From Candidatus Desulfarcum epimagneticum (GTDB taxonomy: Bacteria > Desulfobacterota > Desulfobacteria > Desulfobacterales > CR-1), in assembly GCA_900659855.1 (NCBI GenBank), contig CAACVI010000034.1:124001-188000 (forward strand): DNA of 64,000 nucleotides, read 5' to 3'. The number at the start of each line of letters is the position of its first letter. Positions within the stretch are counted from its first letter, which is position 1. The notes beneath the pieces were generated by a model. That model saw only the letters and a program-made list of their open reading frames with translations. It was not told the origin of the DNA and ran no database searches. The position numbers and the translations under genes are program-made. This document shows, one piece after another, positions 54,615-63,600 of this stretch.

Positions 54615-54744
54615 AGGTCATTCTCCTTGGCCATGGTGTGTGAAAGTCCGTTTGCCTGTCCGGCGTTTTTTCCTCAAAACGTTCAAGTATCACATGACAT
54701 GTCCAAAGGGAAGGATAAAATGCGGCGGCCCCGGCCCGGCTTAA

Positions 54745-54781
54745 GGGCTCGCTCAAAAATAACTGATTTTTGAGCGAACCC
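54745..54781. repeat. Minimal family-1 element, ends only
   Basis: 37 bp made of the two family-1 ends, GGGCTCGCTCAAAAAT and its inverted mate, around AACTG. TAA is repeated at 54742-54744 and 54782-54784, a 3-bp target duplication. The stop codon of the M24 peptidase gene lies at its edge. Confidence 0.75.
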
Positions 54782-55980
54782 TAACCGGACTCAAACAGCC
54801 CCCGGGGGCTCACGGTGAGAATCTCATTGCCGCCGGCGCCCACATGGATGGTGTCCTCGATCTTCAACACCCCGGCTTTGTCGTCCATCATGTGAAGCTC
54901 AACGGCCAGGATATGGTTTTCGACTATTTTCTCCCGGCTTTTTGACAGAATAATCGGGGGCTCGTTGACCTCCAGCCCCACGCCGTGGCCCGCGAGAACG
55001 CTTCTTTTTCCGTTCCCGAACCTCAAAAAGGCCTTGTCCCGCCCCAGTTTTTTCGCCCGATCAACGGCCGCCCCATAAATGTCGGCGCATGCCGCGCCCG
55101 GCCGGATGACCTCGCTGATGAGAAAATCGGAGATTTCTTTCAAATCGTCATAGCAGGCCCGGGCGTCGGGGCTCGCTTTTCCGGCCACAAAGCTTCGGGT
55201 ATGGTCCACATGGTATCCGTTGATGTGGCAGGGAATGTCGATGATGACATTTTCGCCCTCCCGGATGGGCCTTCCGGACGGCCCGGCCGGAACCGAGGCG
55301 CTCTGGCCTGTCCCGGTGAGGGAATACAAAACCCCGCTGTTTCGCTTCAAAGCCTCCCCGGCGCCCACAGGGCCCGCGCTCATGAAAAAGTCTCTCATCC
55401 GGAAAAAAAAGCTTCCCTCGTGTCCGGCCAGACGGTGGGCATGCTCCACGGCGGCCGAAAGCGCCAGCTCGGTGACGCCCGGCCGGAGGGCGGCGCGGGC
55501 CGCCTCGTATCCCCTGAGGGTCGCAAGGCCCCCCCTCCGGGTCTGCGCCACCTCAAACGGATCCTTGACGGCGCGCCGGGCCAGGATGAGCGGAGAAATG
55601 TTTTCAAACCGGGCGCCTTTGAAAATCGCTTGAAGCTCCATAAACTCCAGGGCCGTCAGCACATCCAGCTCCAGGCCGATTTTTTTGTTTTTCAGCCCGG
55701 AGAAAAAGGCGTTGTAAACCCCGGAGAGCTTTCTCTCCTCCACGATCATGGACGGGTCCAGAAAGGTCTCATTCAGGACGAAGTCCATGCCGCTTTTGAC
55801 AAAAAGCGCGCAGTCGTCCGGCGACACGGCCAGAAAGGCGGGCTGGGCCGTTCCCGTGTGATAAAAAATGTCCCGGGAATACGCCAGGAGACAGGCCCCG
55901 AAACCGTTCTTTTCAAGGTCTTGCCTGAGCCTTGACATTCGTTTTAAAAACAGGTCCTTGTTTTTTATTCCTTCGTTCAT
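54781..55980 (-). CDS. M24-family metallopeptidase (Xaa-Pro aminopeptidase-like)
   Basis: 399 residues with a creatinase-like N-terminal domain and a pita-bread catalytic domain. The metal ligands fit VIIDIPCHINGYHVDHTRSF (two Asp), LAGHGVGLEVNEPP (His), AVELHMM (Glu) and IEDTIHV (Glu). Such enzymes release N-terminal residues before proline, or hydrolyse creatine-type substrates. The stop TAG is formed where the minimal family-1 element meets the gene. Confidence 0.92.
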   Translation of the reverse strand: MNEGIKNKDLFLKRMSRLRQDLEKNGFGACLLAYSRDIFYHTGTAQPAFLAVSPDDCALFVKSGMDFVLNETFLDPSMIVEERKLSGVYNAFFSGLKNKKIGLELDVLTALEFMELQAIFKGARFENISPLILARRAVKDPFEVAQTRRGGLATLRGYEAARAALRPGVTELALSAAVEHAHRLAGHEGSFFFRMRDFFMSAGPVGAGEALKRNSGVLYSLTGTGQSASVPAGPSGRPIREGENVIIDIPCHINGYHVDHTRSFVAGKASPDARACYDDLKEISDFLISEVIRPGAACADIYGAAVDRAKKLGRDKAFLRFGNGKRSVLAGHGVGLEVNEPPIILSKSREKIVENHILAVELHMMDDKAGVLKIEDTIHVGAGGNEILTVSPRGLFESG

Positions 55981-56219
55981 CTTTTCCGCTTCCTTTCAAT
56001 CCGGGTTCTCATAAGGGGGAAGGTCCGATTCAACAGGCCCGGTGTAGCATGATCGCCTTTTTTTTTGCAATCATAAAAAACCCCGGGGACCGGCCCGCGC
56101 CTTTTTTTTTGAAAAAAGCGTGTTTTTTTGTTGTGCTCGTTTATTTTGTCTGTTATTAAAACCGGGTTGGATGCGATGGGCTAAAAAACCAAACCATGCC
56201 AGAATTTTAAGGAGGAAGA

Positions 56220-57020
56220 ATGAAAAAGTTTTTGACTGTGATCCTGAGCGCCGCTTTGTTCCTGTCTCTTTCCGCCAACGTTTTCGCCGGGGACGCCATC
56301 AGCGACATCCTCAAACGCGGAACCCTCAAGGTGGGAATGGAAGCCGGGTACATGCCCTTTGAGATGAGAGCCAAGACCGGCAAAATCATCGGCTTCGACG
56401 TGGACATGGCCAAAGAGATGGCCAAAGCCATGGGCGTGAAACTGCAACTGGTCAACACCAACTGGGATGGCATCATTCCGTCTCTGATCACCAAAAAATT
56501 CGACATGATCGCCTCCGGAATGACCGTGACCCAGGGGCGCAATCTCAAAATTAATTTCGCCCTGCCTTACATCACTGTGGGCCAGACGGTCCTTTTGCGA
56601 AAAGGGCTGAAGGGCAAAATCACCTCGTACGACCAGCTCAACAACCCGAAGTATAAAATCGCCTCCAAGCTGGGGACCACCGGCGAGCAGGCCGTCAAAC
56701 GCATGATCCCCCGGGCCACTTACATCAGTTATGAGACCGAGCAGGAAGGCGCCATGGAGGTCATCTCCGGAAAGATCGACGCCTTTGTGTACGACCTTCC
56801 CTTCAACGCCATCATGGCCAGCGACAAGGGCAAGGGAAAAATCGTCCACCTCGACAAGCCGTTCACCTTCGAGCCCCTGGCCTGGGCCGTTCGGAAAGAC
56901 GATCCCGATTTCCTCAACTGGATGAACAATTTCCTGTTCCAGATGAAAAACGACGGAAGATACGACAAAATATACGCCAAATGGTTTAAAAGCTCCGACT
57001 GGCTCAAAGCTGTGAAATAA
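56220..57020 (+). CDS. Polar amino-acid ABC binding protein
   Basis: 266 residues with a Sec signal peptide. LKVGMEAGYMPFEMRAKTGK and IIGFDVDMAKEMAKAMGVKL, then DMIASGMTVTQGR mark the SBP_bac_3 family that binds polar amino acids; the Arg in the last block usually pairs with the ligand carboxylate. AAGGAGG lies before the ATG. First gene of a three-gene transporter; a terminator follows it. Confidence 0.94.
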   Translation: MKKFLTVILSAALFLSLSANVFAGDAISDILKRGTLKVGMEAGYMPFEMRAKTGKIIGFDVDMAKEMAKAMGVKLQLVNTNWDGIIPSLITKKFDMIASGMTVTQGRNLKINFALPYITVGQTVLLRKGLKGKITSYDQLNNPKYKIASKLGTTGEQAVKRMIPRATYISYETEQEGAMEVISGKIDAFVYDLPFNAIMASDKGKGKIVHLDKPFTFEPLAWAVRKDDPDFLNWMNNFLFQMKNDGRYDKIYAKWFKSSDWLKAVK

Positions 57021-57058
57021 GATTAAAATTTAAGTCTTTACGCATGTATATAAGCCTT

Positions 57059-57098
57059 TGGCGGCCCATCGTTTGAGGAGGCCGCCAGGGGCTTTTTT
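57059..57098 (+). terminator. Partial terminator after the binding-protein gene
   Basis: TGGCGGCC pairs with GGCCGCCA across a 13-base loop, then GGGGCTTTTTTTT. It lies between the binding protein and its permease, so read-through is expected and the binding protein is made in excess. Confidence 0.8.
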
Positions 57099-57177
57099 TT
57101 AAACCATTTTTACATTCAGACCACGCTCAATCACATGAAAGAGCGCGCCAAACGCCAAGGAGAATCTCGCGCAGACA

Positions 57178-58140
57178 ATGGCATCCGAGCTGACCCAAAA
57201 AACATTCTGGTTTTCCTGCCTGGCCCTGATCCTGGTCGTACTGGGATGGGGGCTCACCGAAATGACGGACCGGATCAATTACAAGTGGTACTGGAACCGG
57301 GTTCCCCAATATTTTTTCTTCACCGAAAACGTGGAGCATTTCCCTTCAGGGCCGGGGGTGGTCCGGGTGACGCCCGCGGAAGACCAGCGCTCCCGGGTGG
57401 AGGTGACGGCTGAAAACGGCGCCACAGAATCCTTTAAAGTCCTCACGGACACCCTGGAGGTGAAAACCGGGGACCATGTCTCGGACACGGATATGCTGGG
57501 CTCAAACCCGACCCTTTCCACCGGCATTCTTATCATCGGGCTCATCACCACCCTTGAAATATCGGTGTACGCCTCGCTTTTGGGACTGGTCATCGGCCTT
57601 TTCGCCGGCCTGGGACGCATTTCCAAAAACCCCATGCTCAAGGGCCTGGCCACCATTTACGTGGAAATCATACGGGGCACGCCCCTGCTGGTCCAGATTT
57701 TTATTTTTTACTTTTTTATCGGCTCCATCATGGAATTTGACCGCTTCTTCGCGGGAGTCATGGCGCTGGCCATATTCGCCGGGGCCTATGTGGCGGAGAT
57801 CATCCGGGCCGGAATTCAATCCATCAACCCGGGCCAGATGGAGGCCGCCCGCTCGCTTGGGATGAATTATCTCCAGGCCATGGTCACCATCATCCTCCCC
57901 CAGGCGTTTAAACGAATCCTGCCCCCCCTGGCCGGACAGTTCATCTCCCTGATCAAAGACTCCTCCCTGGTGTCCGTCATCGCCATCACCGACCTGACCA
58001 AGGCGGGACGGGAAGTGATCACCTCCACTTTCGCCACCTTTGAAATATGGTTCACCGTCGCCGGCATGTACCTGGTTTTGACCTTCTCTTTGTCCATGGT
58101 AGTGAGATATATTGAAAGGAGATTTTCTGTCAGTGATTGA
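57178..58140 (+). CDS. Amino-acid ABC transporter permease
   Basis: 320 residues. An N-terminal helix is followed by a soluble region of about 95 residues, longer than in typical HisMQ permeases, before the membrane core with [19 protein letters not shown] and the ATPase-contact loop [26 protein letters not shown] is 15 bases upstream of the ATG, a loose spacing. The stop overlaps the ATPase gene. Confidence 0.92.
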   Translation: MASELTQKTFWFSCLALILVVLGWGLTEMTDRINYKWYWNRVPQYFFFTENVEHFPSGPGVVRVTPAEDQRSRVEVTAENGATESFKVLTDTLEVKTGDHVSDTDMLGSNPTLSTGILIIGLITTLEISVYASLLGLVIGLFAGLGRISKNPMLKGLATIYVEIIRGTPLLVQIFIFYFFIGSIMEFDRFFAGVMALAIFAGAYVAEIIRAGIQSINPGQMEAARSLGMNYLQAMVTIILPQAFKRILPPLAGQFISLIKDSSLVSVIAITDLTKAGREVITSTFATFEIWFTVAGMYLVLTFSLSMVVRYIERRFSVSD

Positions 58141-58867
58141 AATTAAAGATATATCCAAAACATTCACCGCCGGGATTCACGTGGTGAAAGCGGTCGATCA
58201 TGTCAGCTGCCGGGTGGAAAAAGGGCAGGTGGTGGTGGTGATCGGGCCGTCCGGGTCGGGAAAATCCACCCTGCTGCGCTGCATCAACCAGTTGGAGACC
58301 GTGGACCGCGGAGACATCATCATCGACGGGACCCCCATCACCGACAAAAAGGTGAACATCAATAAAATACGCGCCGAGGTGGGAATGGTGTTCCAGTCCT
58401 TCAACCTCTTTCCCCATAAATCGGTCCGGGAAAATATCAACCTGGCCCAGCTCAGGGTCCGCAAACGCTCCCAGGAAGAGGCCAACCAAAAAACCGACTA
58501 CCTGCTTAAAAAAGTGGGAATGCCGGAAAAGTCCAACGTGTATCCCTCCCAGCTTTCCGGGGGACAGCAGCAGCGGGTGGCCATCGCCCGGGCGCTGGCC
58601 ATGGACCCCAAAATCATGCTGTTTGACGAGCCCACCTCGGCCCTGGACCCCGAAATGGTGGGGGAGGTGCTGGAAGTCATGCTGAACCTGGCCCGGGAGG
58701 GCATGACCATGGTGGTGGTGTCCCACGAGATGGGATTCGCCCGGGAAGTGGCCGACACCGTGATCATGATGGACGCCGGAAAAATCATCGAGGTCGGGGA
58801 CCCCGAGCACTTCTTCACCGCGCCCTCCGAGGCGCGCACCAAGCTTTTCCTGTCCCAAATTTTATAA
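58133..58867 (+). CDS. Amino-acid ABC transporter ATPase
   Basis: About 244 residues in the GlnQ/HisP group. Walker [19 protein letters not shown], signature [19 protein letters not shown], Walker [15 protein letters not shown] and the switch [13 protein letters not shown] are all present. GTG at 58133 is chosen because AAAGGAG lies 11 bases upstream and the codon overlaps the end of the permease gene; a TTG at 58112 would add seven residues. Confidence 0.95.
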   Translation: MIEIKDISKTFTAGIHVVKAVDHVSCRVEKGQVVVVIGPSGSGKSTLLRCINQLETVDRGDIIIDGTPITDKKVNINKIRAEVGMVFQSFNLFPHKSVRENINLAQLRVRKRSQEEANQKTDYLLKKVGMPEKSNVYPSQLSGGQQQRVAIARALAMDPKIMLFDEPTSALDPEMVGEVLEVMLNLAREGMTMVVVSHEMGFAREVADTVIMMDAGKIIEVGDPEHFFTAPSEARTKLFLSQIL

Positions 58868-59016
58868 GAAGGACTTTATAAGCCGGATTCTATAGACGGA
58901 TTCCACCGGACAGCCCCCGGGACTTTGATATTTCGTCTGTCATGAAGCGGGGTTAACGGGTTTAATCCGCGATGGATGTTCAGTTGATTTTTTGAGACAC
59001 AGGTCCAAAAAAAACT

Positions 59017-59048
59017 TGACAATTTTATACACACGTATAAAATTGTCA
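59017..59048 (+). promoter_or_regulatory. Inverted repeat directly before the second AAA ATPase gene
   Basis: TGACAATTTTATAC and GTATAAAATTGTCA are perfect mirror arms around ACAC, ending two bases before the ATG. A TTGACA overlaps the left arm and TATAAA the right arm, so it covers the probable promoter; the message would have a very short leader. Confidence 0.65.
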
Positions 59049-59050
59049 TC

Positions 59051-60289
59051 ATGGAGCGGATACACGGGAAATACCTGTTCAGCCGGGATGTCAACTGGGA
59101 CAAGATGATTTTTTTGTCCGGTCCCCGGCAAATCGGCAAAACCACTTTTGTAAAAAATCATCTGGAGAAAATCAAACAGGCTGATTTTTATTACAATTGG
59201 GATGATCCTTTTGTCCTTAAGCGTTACCGCCAAAACCCTCATTTTTTAAAAGCCCCCATCGCCTCTCAAAGAACAAAACCCCTGGTCGCTTTTGATGAAA
59301 TTCACAAGCATCGAAACTGGAAAAACATTTTAAAGGGCCTGTATGATATCCACCATCACGAGGCGCAATTCATTGTGACGGGAAGCGCCCGGCTTGATTA
59401 TTTCAGACAGTCCGGGGACAGTCTGGTCGGCAGATATTTTTCATTTCGCATGTTTCCGCTGGGGCTTTCCGAGGCGACGGGTCAAATGGACCCTATCATC
59501 CATGACGACTCATATTTTTCGCAAGACTCCTCAGACGAGTTCGTGGCGCGTCTGCGGGCCATGAAGGTCCCGGAAAATAAAGAGGCGTTTGACGCGCTTG
59601 CCGTGTTCGGGGGCTTTCCAGAGCCTTTTTTGAAATCTTCACAGCGTTTCTCCAACAAATGGCGCCATGATTATAAATCCCTGCTGCTGTACGAAGATTT
59701 GCGGGATATGACGCGGATCACCGACATTAAAGGCGTGGAGCAGCTGACGCTGTTATTGCCCGAAAGAGTCGCCTCGCCGCTGAGCGTCAATTCATTGCGG
59801 GAAGATCTCGCCGCGACGCATAAAACAGTCCTCAACTGGATTGAATCGCTGAAAAAAATATACCTGGTATTCTCCATCCGCCCCTGGAGCCAAAATATCG
59901 CCAGGGCCATAAAAAAAGAGAAAAAGGTTTATTTTTTCGACTGGACCCATATTCCCGACAAAGGGAAAAAGTTTGAAAACATGCTTGCGGTTTCTCTGGC
60001 GCGGCTCGTATGCCACTGGAATGAGCTGGGGATCGCCGATTTTGAATTGTGCTACGTCCGAAACGCCCAGAAAAAAGAAGTGGATTTTCTGATCGTAAAA
60101 GACCGAAATCCATACGTCCTGATTGAAGCCAAAAGCGCCATGACCACGCCTTCGAAATCAGGCGTGTATTTTCAAAAAATGCTGAATATCCCCTTTTTCC
60201 AGATCGTCGCCGATTATCATGACGTCGAGGTGTTTCCCAACCAGACCTTCATCATCGGGGCGCCTTTGTTTTTCGGTTTGATCGGCTGA
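59051..60289 (+). CDS. AAA ATPase with DUF4143, copy 2
   Basis: 412 residues, clearly related to the gene at 42076. Walker A is FLSGPRQIGKTTFVKNH, Walker B LVAFDEIHKHRNWKN and the following VTGSARLDYFRQSGDSLVGR matches copy 1. The C-terminal DUF4143 part has KKEVDFLIVKDR and VLIEAKSAM, again like a PD-(D/E)XK nuclease core. Related proteins are often mobile between genomes and their function is open. The operator-like inverted repeat sits against the start codon. Confidence 0.88.
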   Translation: MERIHGKYLFSRDVNWDKMIFLSGPRQIGKTTFVKNHLEKIKQADFYYNWDDPFVLKRYRQNPHFLKAPIASQRTKPLVAFDEIHKHRNWKNILKGLYDIHHHEAQFIVTGSARLDYFRQSGDSLVGRYFSFRMFPLGLSEATGQMDPIIHDDSYFSQDSSDEFVARLRAMKVPENKEAFDALAVFGGFPEPFLKSSQRFSNKWRHDYKSLLLYEDLRDMTRITDIKGVEQLTLLLPERVASPLSVNSLREDLAATHKTVLNWIESLKKIYLVFSIRPWSQNIARAIKKEKKVYFFDWTHIPDKGKKFENMLAVSLARLVCHWNELGIADFELCYVRNAQKKEVDFLIVKDRNPYVLIEAKSAMTTPSKSGVYFQKMLNIPFFQIVADYHDVEVFPNQTFIIGAPLFFGLIG

Positions 60290-60307
60290 TTTTTACCAAG
60301 TCGTTTT

Positions 60308-61306
60308 TCACTCAAAACGGCGCCAGGCCGTCGTCTCATACGCCAGGCGGGCCATCCGAAGGCGGGACACGATATCGGCGTCGTATGTGACGGCCGGGCC
60401 GCCGGGAATAGCGGCGCTTCCCCCGGATATCACGGCCCCGGATATTTCCCCGGACGTCCCGGTCTCGGCCGCGATTCCCTGTCCGGCGATGATCGCCCCC
60501 TCCCAGGACACCACTCCGGAAAAAGTCAGGGTCCCGGCCACGGCCAGAAGACCGTATCCCACGGGGTCGGCCAGGGTCAAATCCCCGGGGCAGAAAAACA
60601 CGCCCAGCCGGTCGTTGGCGCTTCCATAACGGGGAGAGTGGCGTCGGCCCGGCGCGAGGGTCGAAGAAGCCCGGGACCGGGCCCTGTCCAGGGACTCCTG
60701 AACAGGATACGCGGCCCCGCCCCCGCCGGGCGGCGCCCACAGGCTGGTCTGGGGGTCCGGGAAAACCGGGGAGGGCCTGATTTTCACCTCCACGCGCTTT
60801 TGGGATTCCCCGTAAAGGCCGGCCCCCCGGATCCACGCCATGGGGACGCCTGCGGAGACATTTTCCTCGCAGACAAAATCCCCGTCCACATCGCCCCAGA
60901 AGATCACATCGTCGGTGTCCGAATCATGGTTCAGATCCGACCCGCCAAACGCCTCGGTCAGGACCCGAATCTCCGCCAGGGCATTCATGTCGTTTTGAAG
61001 GCCGGGATAAAAATGATGATCCGAATTTCCAGGGTCGTAGGCGCCGAAGTCTCCCAAAGAAAAATCCCCCACGGCCGCGTCGCCGCCCAGGACAAAAACC
61101 CGCCACCGGTCGTTTGCCGGGGCGGACGGAGCCCAGACCGGAAGCCGGGCCCGGGCCTCCTCGATCCCGGCTTCGGCCATGTAAAACGCTTTTTTCCCGG
61201 CCAGGTCGTTTCGGACCATCATCAGCTCCAGGGAGGACATGAAATAGGCGGCGGAGCTTAAAACCGACAGCGCCGCGATGAGCATCAGGCCCGTGATCAG
61301 GGCCAT
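60308..61306 (-). CDS. PilX-type pilus assembly protein
   Basis: About 332 residues. The start NENGMALITGLMLIAALSVL is the PilX N-terminal motif for type IV pilin-like assembly, followed by AYFMSSLELMMVRNDLAGKK and AFYMAEAGIEEARARL, as in minor pilin-associated proteins. The rest is a large, Gly-rich extracellular or periplasmic part without a known domain, containing an EF-like DLNHDSDTDD stretch. ATG at 61306 is used; no good ribosome-binding site is seen. It lies 43 bases after cooS on the same strand, with no other pilus gene nearby. Confidence 0.75.
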   Translation of the reverse strand: MALITGLMLIAALSVLSSAAYFMSSLELMMVRNDLAGKKAFYMAEAGIEEARARLPVWAPSAPANDRWRVFVLGGDAAVGDFSLGDFGAYDPGNSDHHFYPGLQNDMNALAEIRVLTEAFGGSDLNHDSDTDDVIFWGDVDGDFVCEENVSAGVPMAWIRGAGLYGESQKRVEVKIRPSPVFPDPQTSLWAPPGGGGAAYPVQESLDRARSRASSTLAPGRRHSPRYGSANDRLGVFFCPGDLTLADPVGYGLLAVAGTLTFSGVVSWEGAIIAGQGIAAETGTSGEISGAVISGGSAAIPGGPAVTYDADIVSRLRMARLAYETTAWRRFE

Positions 61307-61349
61307 GCCGTTTTCATTTCCGGCGAGACATCCCCGGCCCCCGGCCCCC

Positions 61350-63416
61350 CTAAACCGGAAGTCCAAGGGCTTTGCGCTTCTCATCAATGCGGGCCAGCAT
61401 GGCCCGGGCGGCCTTTTCCGGATCGCTTTCCACATAAAACCGACCGCCCACAATATTCTCCACATCCCGGGTCAAGAGCCGGGCCATCCGGTCGCTGCCC
61501 GAGACATAGGGCGGCTCCCCGATATGGGTGAACACGCCCAGGCCCACGGCCCACACGCCGATGGAGACGGCCTTTTCCGTGATCAGCTCAGGCGCGGACG
61601 CCGCGACGGGCAGATCGCTGATTTTCACCTTGAGGCTCGCGGCCAGGGGGTTTAAGACATCCTCGATCCGGGCGTTGTCCACACAGGCCCCCATATGCCA
61701 GCACGCGGGAATGGCGTCAAGGCCATTGGCTTCGGCCACGGCCTGAAGGGTGGCCTTGAGCCCGGCGCCCACGCCGGGATAGGCCGGGTCCGGCGCCATA
61801 AGGCCCCGCTGGGCCGCCACATGGGACCAGCATCCCGTGCCCACCACCAGCACGTTTTCCTTGATGAGCCTTTGGGTCAGGATCGCGTGCCGGTATCCAT
61901 AGGGCCCCTTGGGCGAGACGCATCCCACGATGGCGGCCACCCCCCGGACGCGATTGGACGCGATGGCGTCGATCAAAGGCTTGAGGGGGTTCGCCGGGTT
62001 GAGTCCGGCCAGGGCCGCCACGATCTGCTCCACCGAAAACCCCGCCATGAGCCTGGCCGGGGCCTGTTTTGGGATCATCATCCGGTCCTTTTTCCGGTTG
62101 GCGAAGTTGTCCACCGCCGTCTTCACGATCCCGGCGGCGATCTCATCGGCCTTTTCAGGGACAAACTCCATATGGGTCGCCCCCTCGATCCGGGCGTGGG
62201 GATGGGTGGTGATGATTTTGGTATGAAAACGCCCGGCCACCCGCTGGATATTGGGCATGACGCACTGCACATCCACCACCATGGCCTCCAGCGCGCCGGT
62301 GGCGATGGCCAGCTCCTGCTGAATCATGGACCCGGCCAAAGGAACCCCTTTTCGCATGAGAAGCTCGTTTCCCGTGCAGCAGATTCCCACCACATTGATG
62401 GGCGGAGACGAGACGCGGCGGGCCGCCTCCAGGATTTTTTCCGAAAGAATGGGCTCATGGCCGTGGACCGCGATGTTGACCTGATCCTTTTCCAGAACCG
62501 TCAAATTGGCCCGCCCCAGGACCAGTTTGGGAACCCCGAACAGGATGTCCTGAATGGCCGAGGCCGGATGCAGGCCGCAGTAGCCGTCCACCAGGCCGAG
62601 CTTCAGGGCGTCCGCCGCCAGGTTCTCCATGTCGGAGTCCACCCCCATGTGAATCCGGTGGGAGGCCTCGCTGAATTCGGCGCCGGCGCCTGTGGGCAAA
62701 ATCCCCATCTTTTTCCATCGCGCCTTTCGCTCGGGATTCGCCTTGTATTCCAGCCAGGCCGGGGAGCCTTCGTTCCGGGAAAAATCGGCCAGCGAGGTCT
62801 CGGCCACGGCAAGGGCCTTGTTGGCCCCGGAGCAGCCCAGTCCTTTGTAAACGGCGTCCAGCTTGTCCGGGTCCGCGATCCGGTAACCGGGCAAATTTCC
62901 CAGCCCCACGCCTTTGAGTATTTTGGCGGCGGCCCTCATATGCTCGGCGTGGGACGCGGCGCCGCAGACCATCCGTGCCACCAGGCCCCGGGCCACAATG
63001 GTGTCCATGGTCGCGCCGCAAACCCCCCGCTCGTTTCCGGTGGCGTCCCCCAGGGTGCAGGGCCCCATCTGGCAGTGAAAGCAGCAAAGCCCGGCCACCC
63101 CGCCGTGTCCGGACTGGGAAAACTCGCACTGGGTCTCCCGGTCCCAGACCAGGTCGATGCCCAGCCTGTGGGCGTGCTCCCGGATCTCTTCGGTGATGGG
63201 ATCGGGCCGAAAATCTCCAAACGCCCCGGCGTCCCCCTCCCCGGAAAGGGCTTTTTTCTCCACTCCCGCCAGAACATGGGAAGGCCCGGCCATGGCCCCG
63301 GCGAGCCCCGCCGCCGCGGCCGTCTTTAAAAAATCCCGGCGGTTGACCCCCCCCGGGCATCCTGGGGAGCAGGCAAAGCCTTCGTCCTTTTTTTCTTTTT
63401 CATTTTTTTTACTCAA
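61350..63416 (-). CDS. cooS: Anaerobic Ni-Fe CO dehydrogenase with apparent Tat leader
   Basis: 688 residues. Cys97 and Cys111 can hold the D-cluster and Cys112, 115, 120 and 133 the B-cluster. The Ni-Fe C-cluster ligands fit NIAVHGH (His at 318-320), GICCTGN (Cys346 or 347), VDVQCVMP (385), VGCVSPK (499), VGTGCW (529) and MGACVDN (578). It interconverts CO and CO2. The unusual part is the N-terminus: RRDFLK at 26-31 with a hydrophobic run to residue 45 and a possible cleavage after VLA (50), the pattern of a Tat signal. The TTG start at 63416 has AAAGGAG seven bases upstream. Cys97 to Cys111 spacing is 13, longer than the usual seven. No cooF, cooC or cooA gene is near. Confidence 0.92.
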   Translation of the reverse strand: MSKKNEKEKKDEGFACSPGCPGGVNRRDFLKTAAAAGLAGAMAGPSHVLAGVEKKALSGEGDAGAFGDFRPDPITEEIREHAHRLGIDLVWDRETQCEFSQSGHGGVAGLCCFHCQMGPCTLGDATGNERGVCGATMDTIVARGLVARMVCGAASHAEHMRAAAKILKGVGLGNLPGYRIADPDKLDAVYKGLGCSGANKALAVAETSLADFSRNEGSPAWLEYKANPERKARWKKMGILPTGAGAEFSEASHRIHMGVDSDMENLAADALKLGLVDGYCGLHPASAIQDILFGVPKLVLGRANLTVLEKDQVNIAVHGHEPILSEKILEAARRVSSPPINVVGICCTGNELLMRKGVPLAGSMIQQELAIATGALEAMVVDVQCVMPNIQRVAGRFHTKIITTHPHARIEGATHMEFVPEKADEIAAGIVKTAVDNFANRKKDRMMIPKQAPARLMAGFSVEQIVAALAGLNPANPLKPLIDAIASNRVRGVAAIVGCVSPKGPYGYRHAILTQRLIKENVLVVGTGCWSHVAAQRGLMAPDPAYPGVGAGLKATLQAVAEANGLDAIPACWHMGACVDNARIEDVLNPLAASLKVKISDLPVAASAPELITEKAVSIGVWAVGLGVFTHIGEPPYVSGSDRMARLLTRDVENIVGGRFYVESDPEKAARAMLARIDEKRKALGLPV

Positions 63417-63460
63417 TATGAAACTCCTTTTGCGTCTTCACGCTCAAACGCCTTGTCTTC

Positions 63461-63600
63461 TATTTTCCTAAAAAAACAGGCTTTCTTTTTTCAATAAACG
63501 CCGCGCATCCTTCCCGGAAATCTTCAGTGGCGGCGGTTTCGCTCACATATGCGAGATGTTTGTCCAGATGGATTTCCAGGTAATCGGCAGGCTCAAAATC
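63461..63600 (-). pseudogene. Enoyl-CoA hydratase C-terminal remnant
   Basis: In the frame ending at the TAG at 63461 the sequence reads LEIHLDKHLAYVSETAATED, then FREGCAAFIEKRKPVFLGK, the typical C-terminus of an enoyl-CoA hydratase. The rest of the gene is absent. It sits between the HTH gene and cooS, so it is a remnant of an earlier gene. Confidence 0.6.

Noticed and set aside
61695-63329. Plus-strand frame of 544 codons
   Set aside because: Antisense shadow of cooS, whose motifs are clear on the minus strand.
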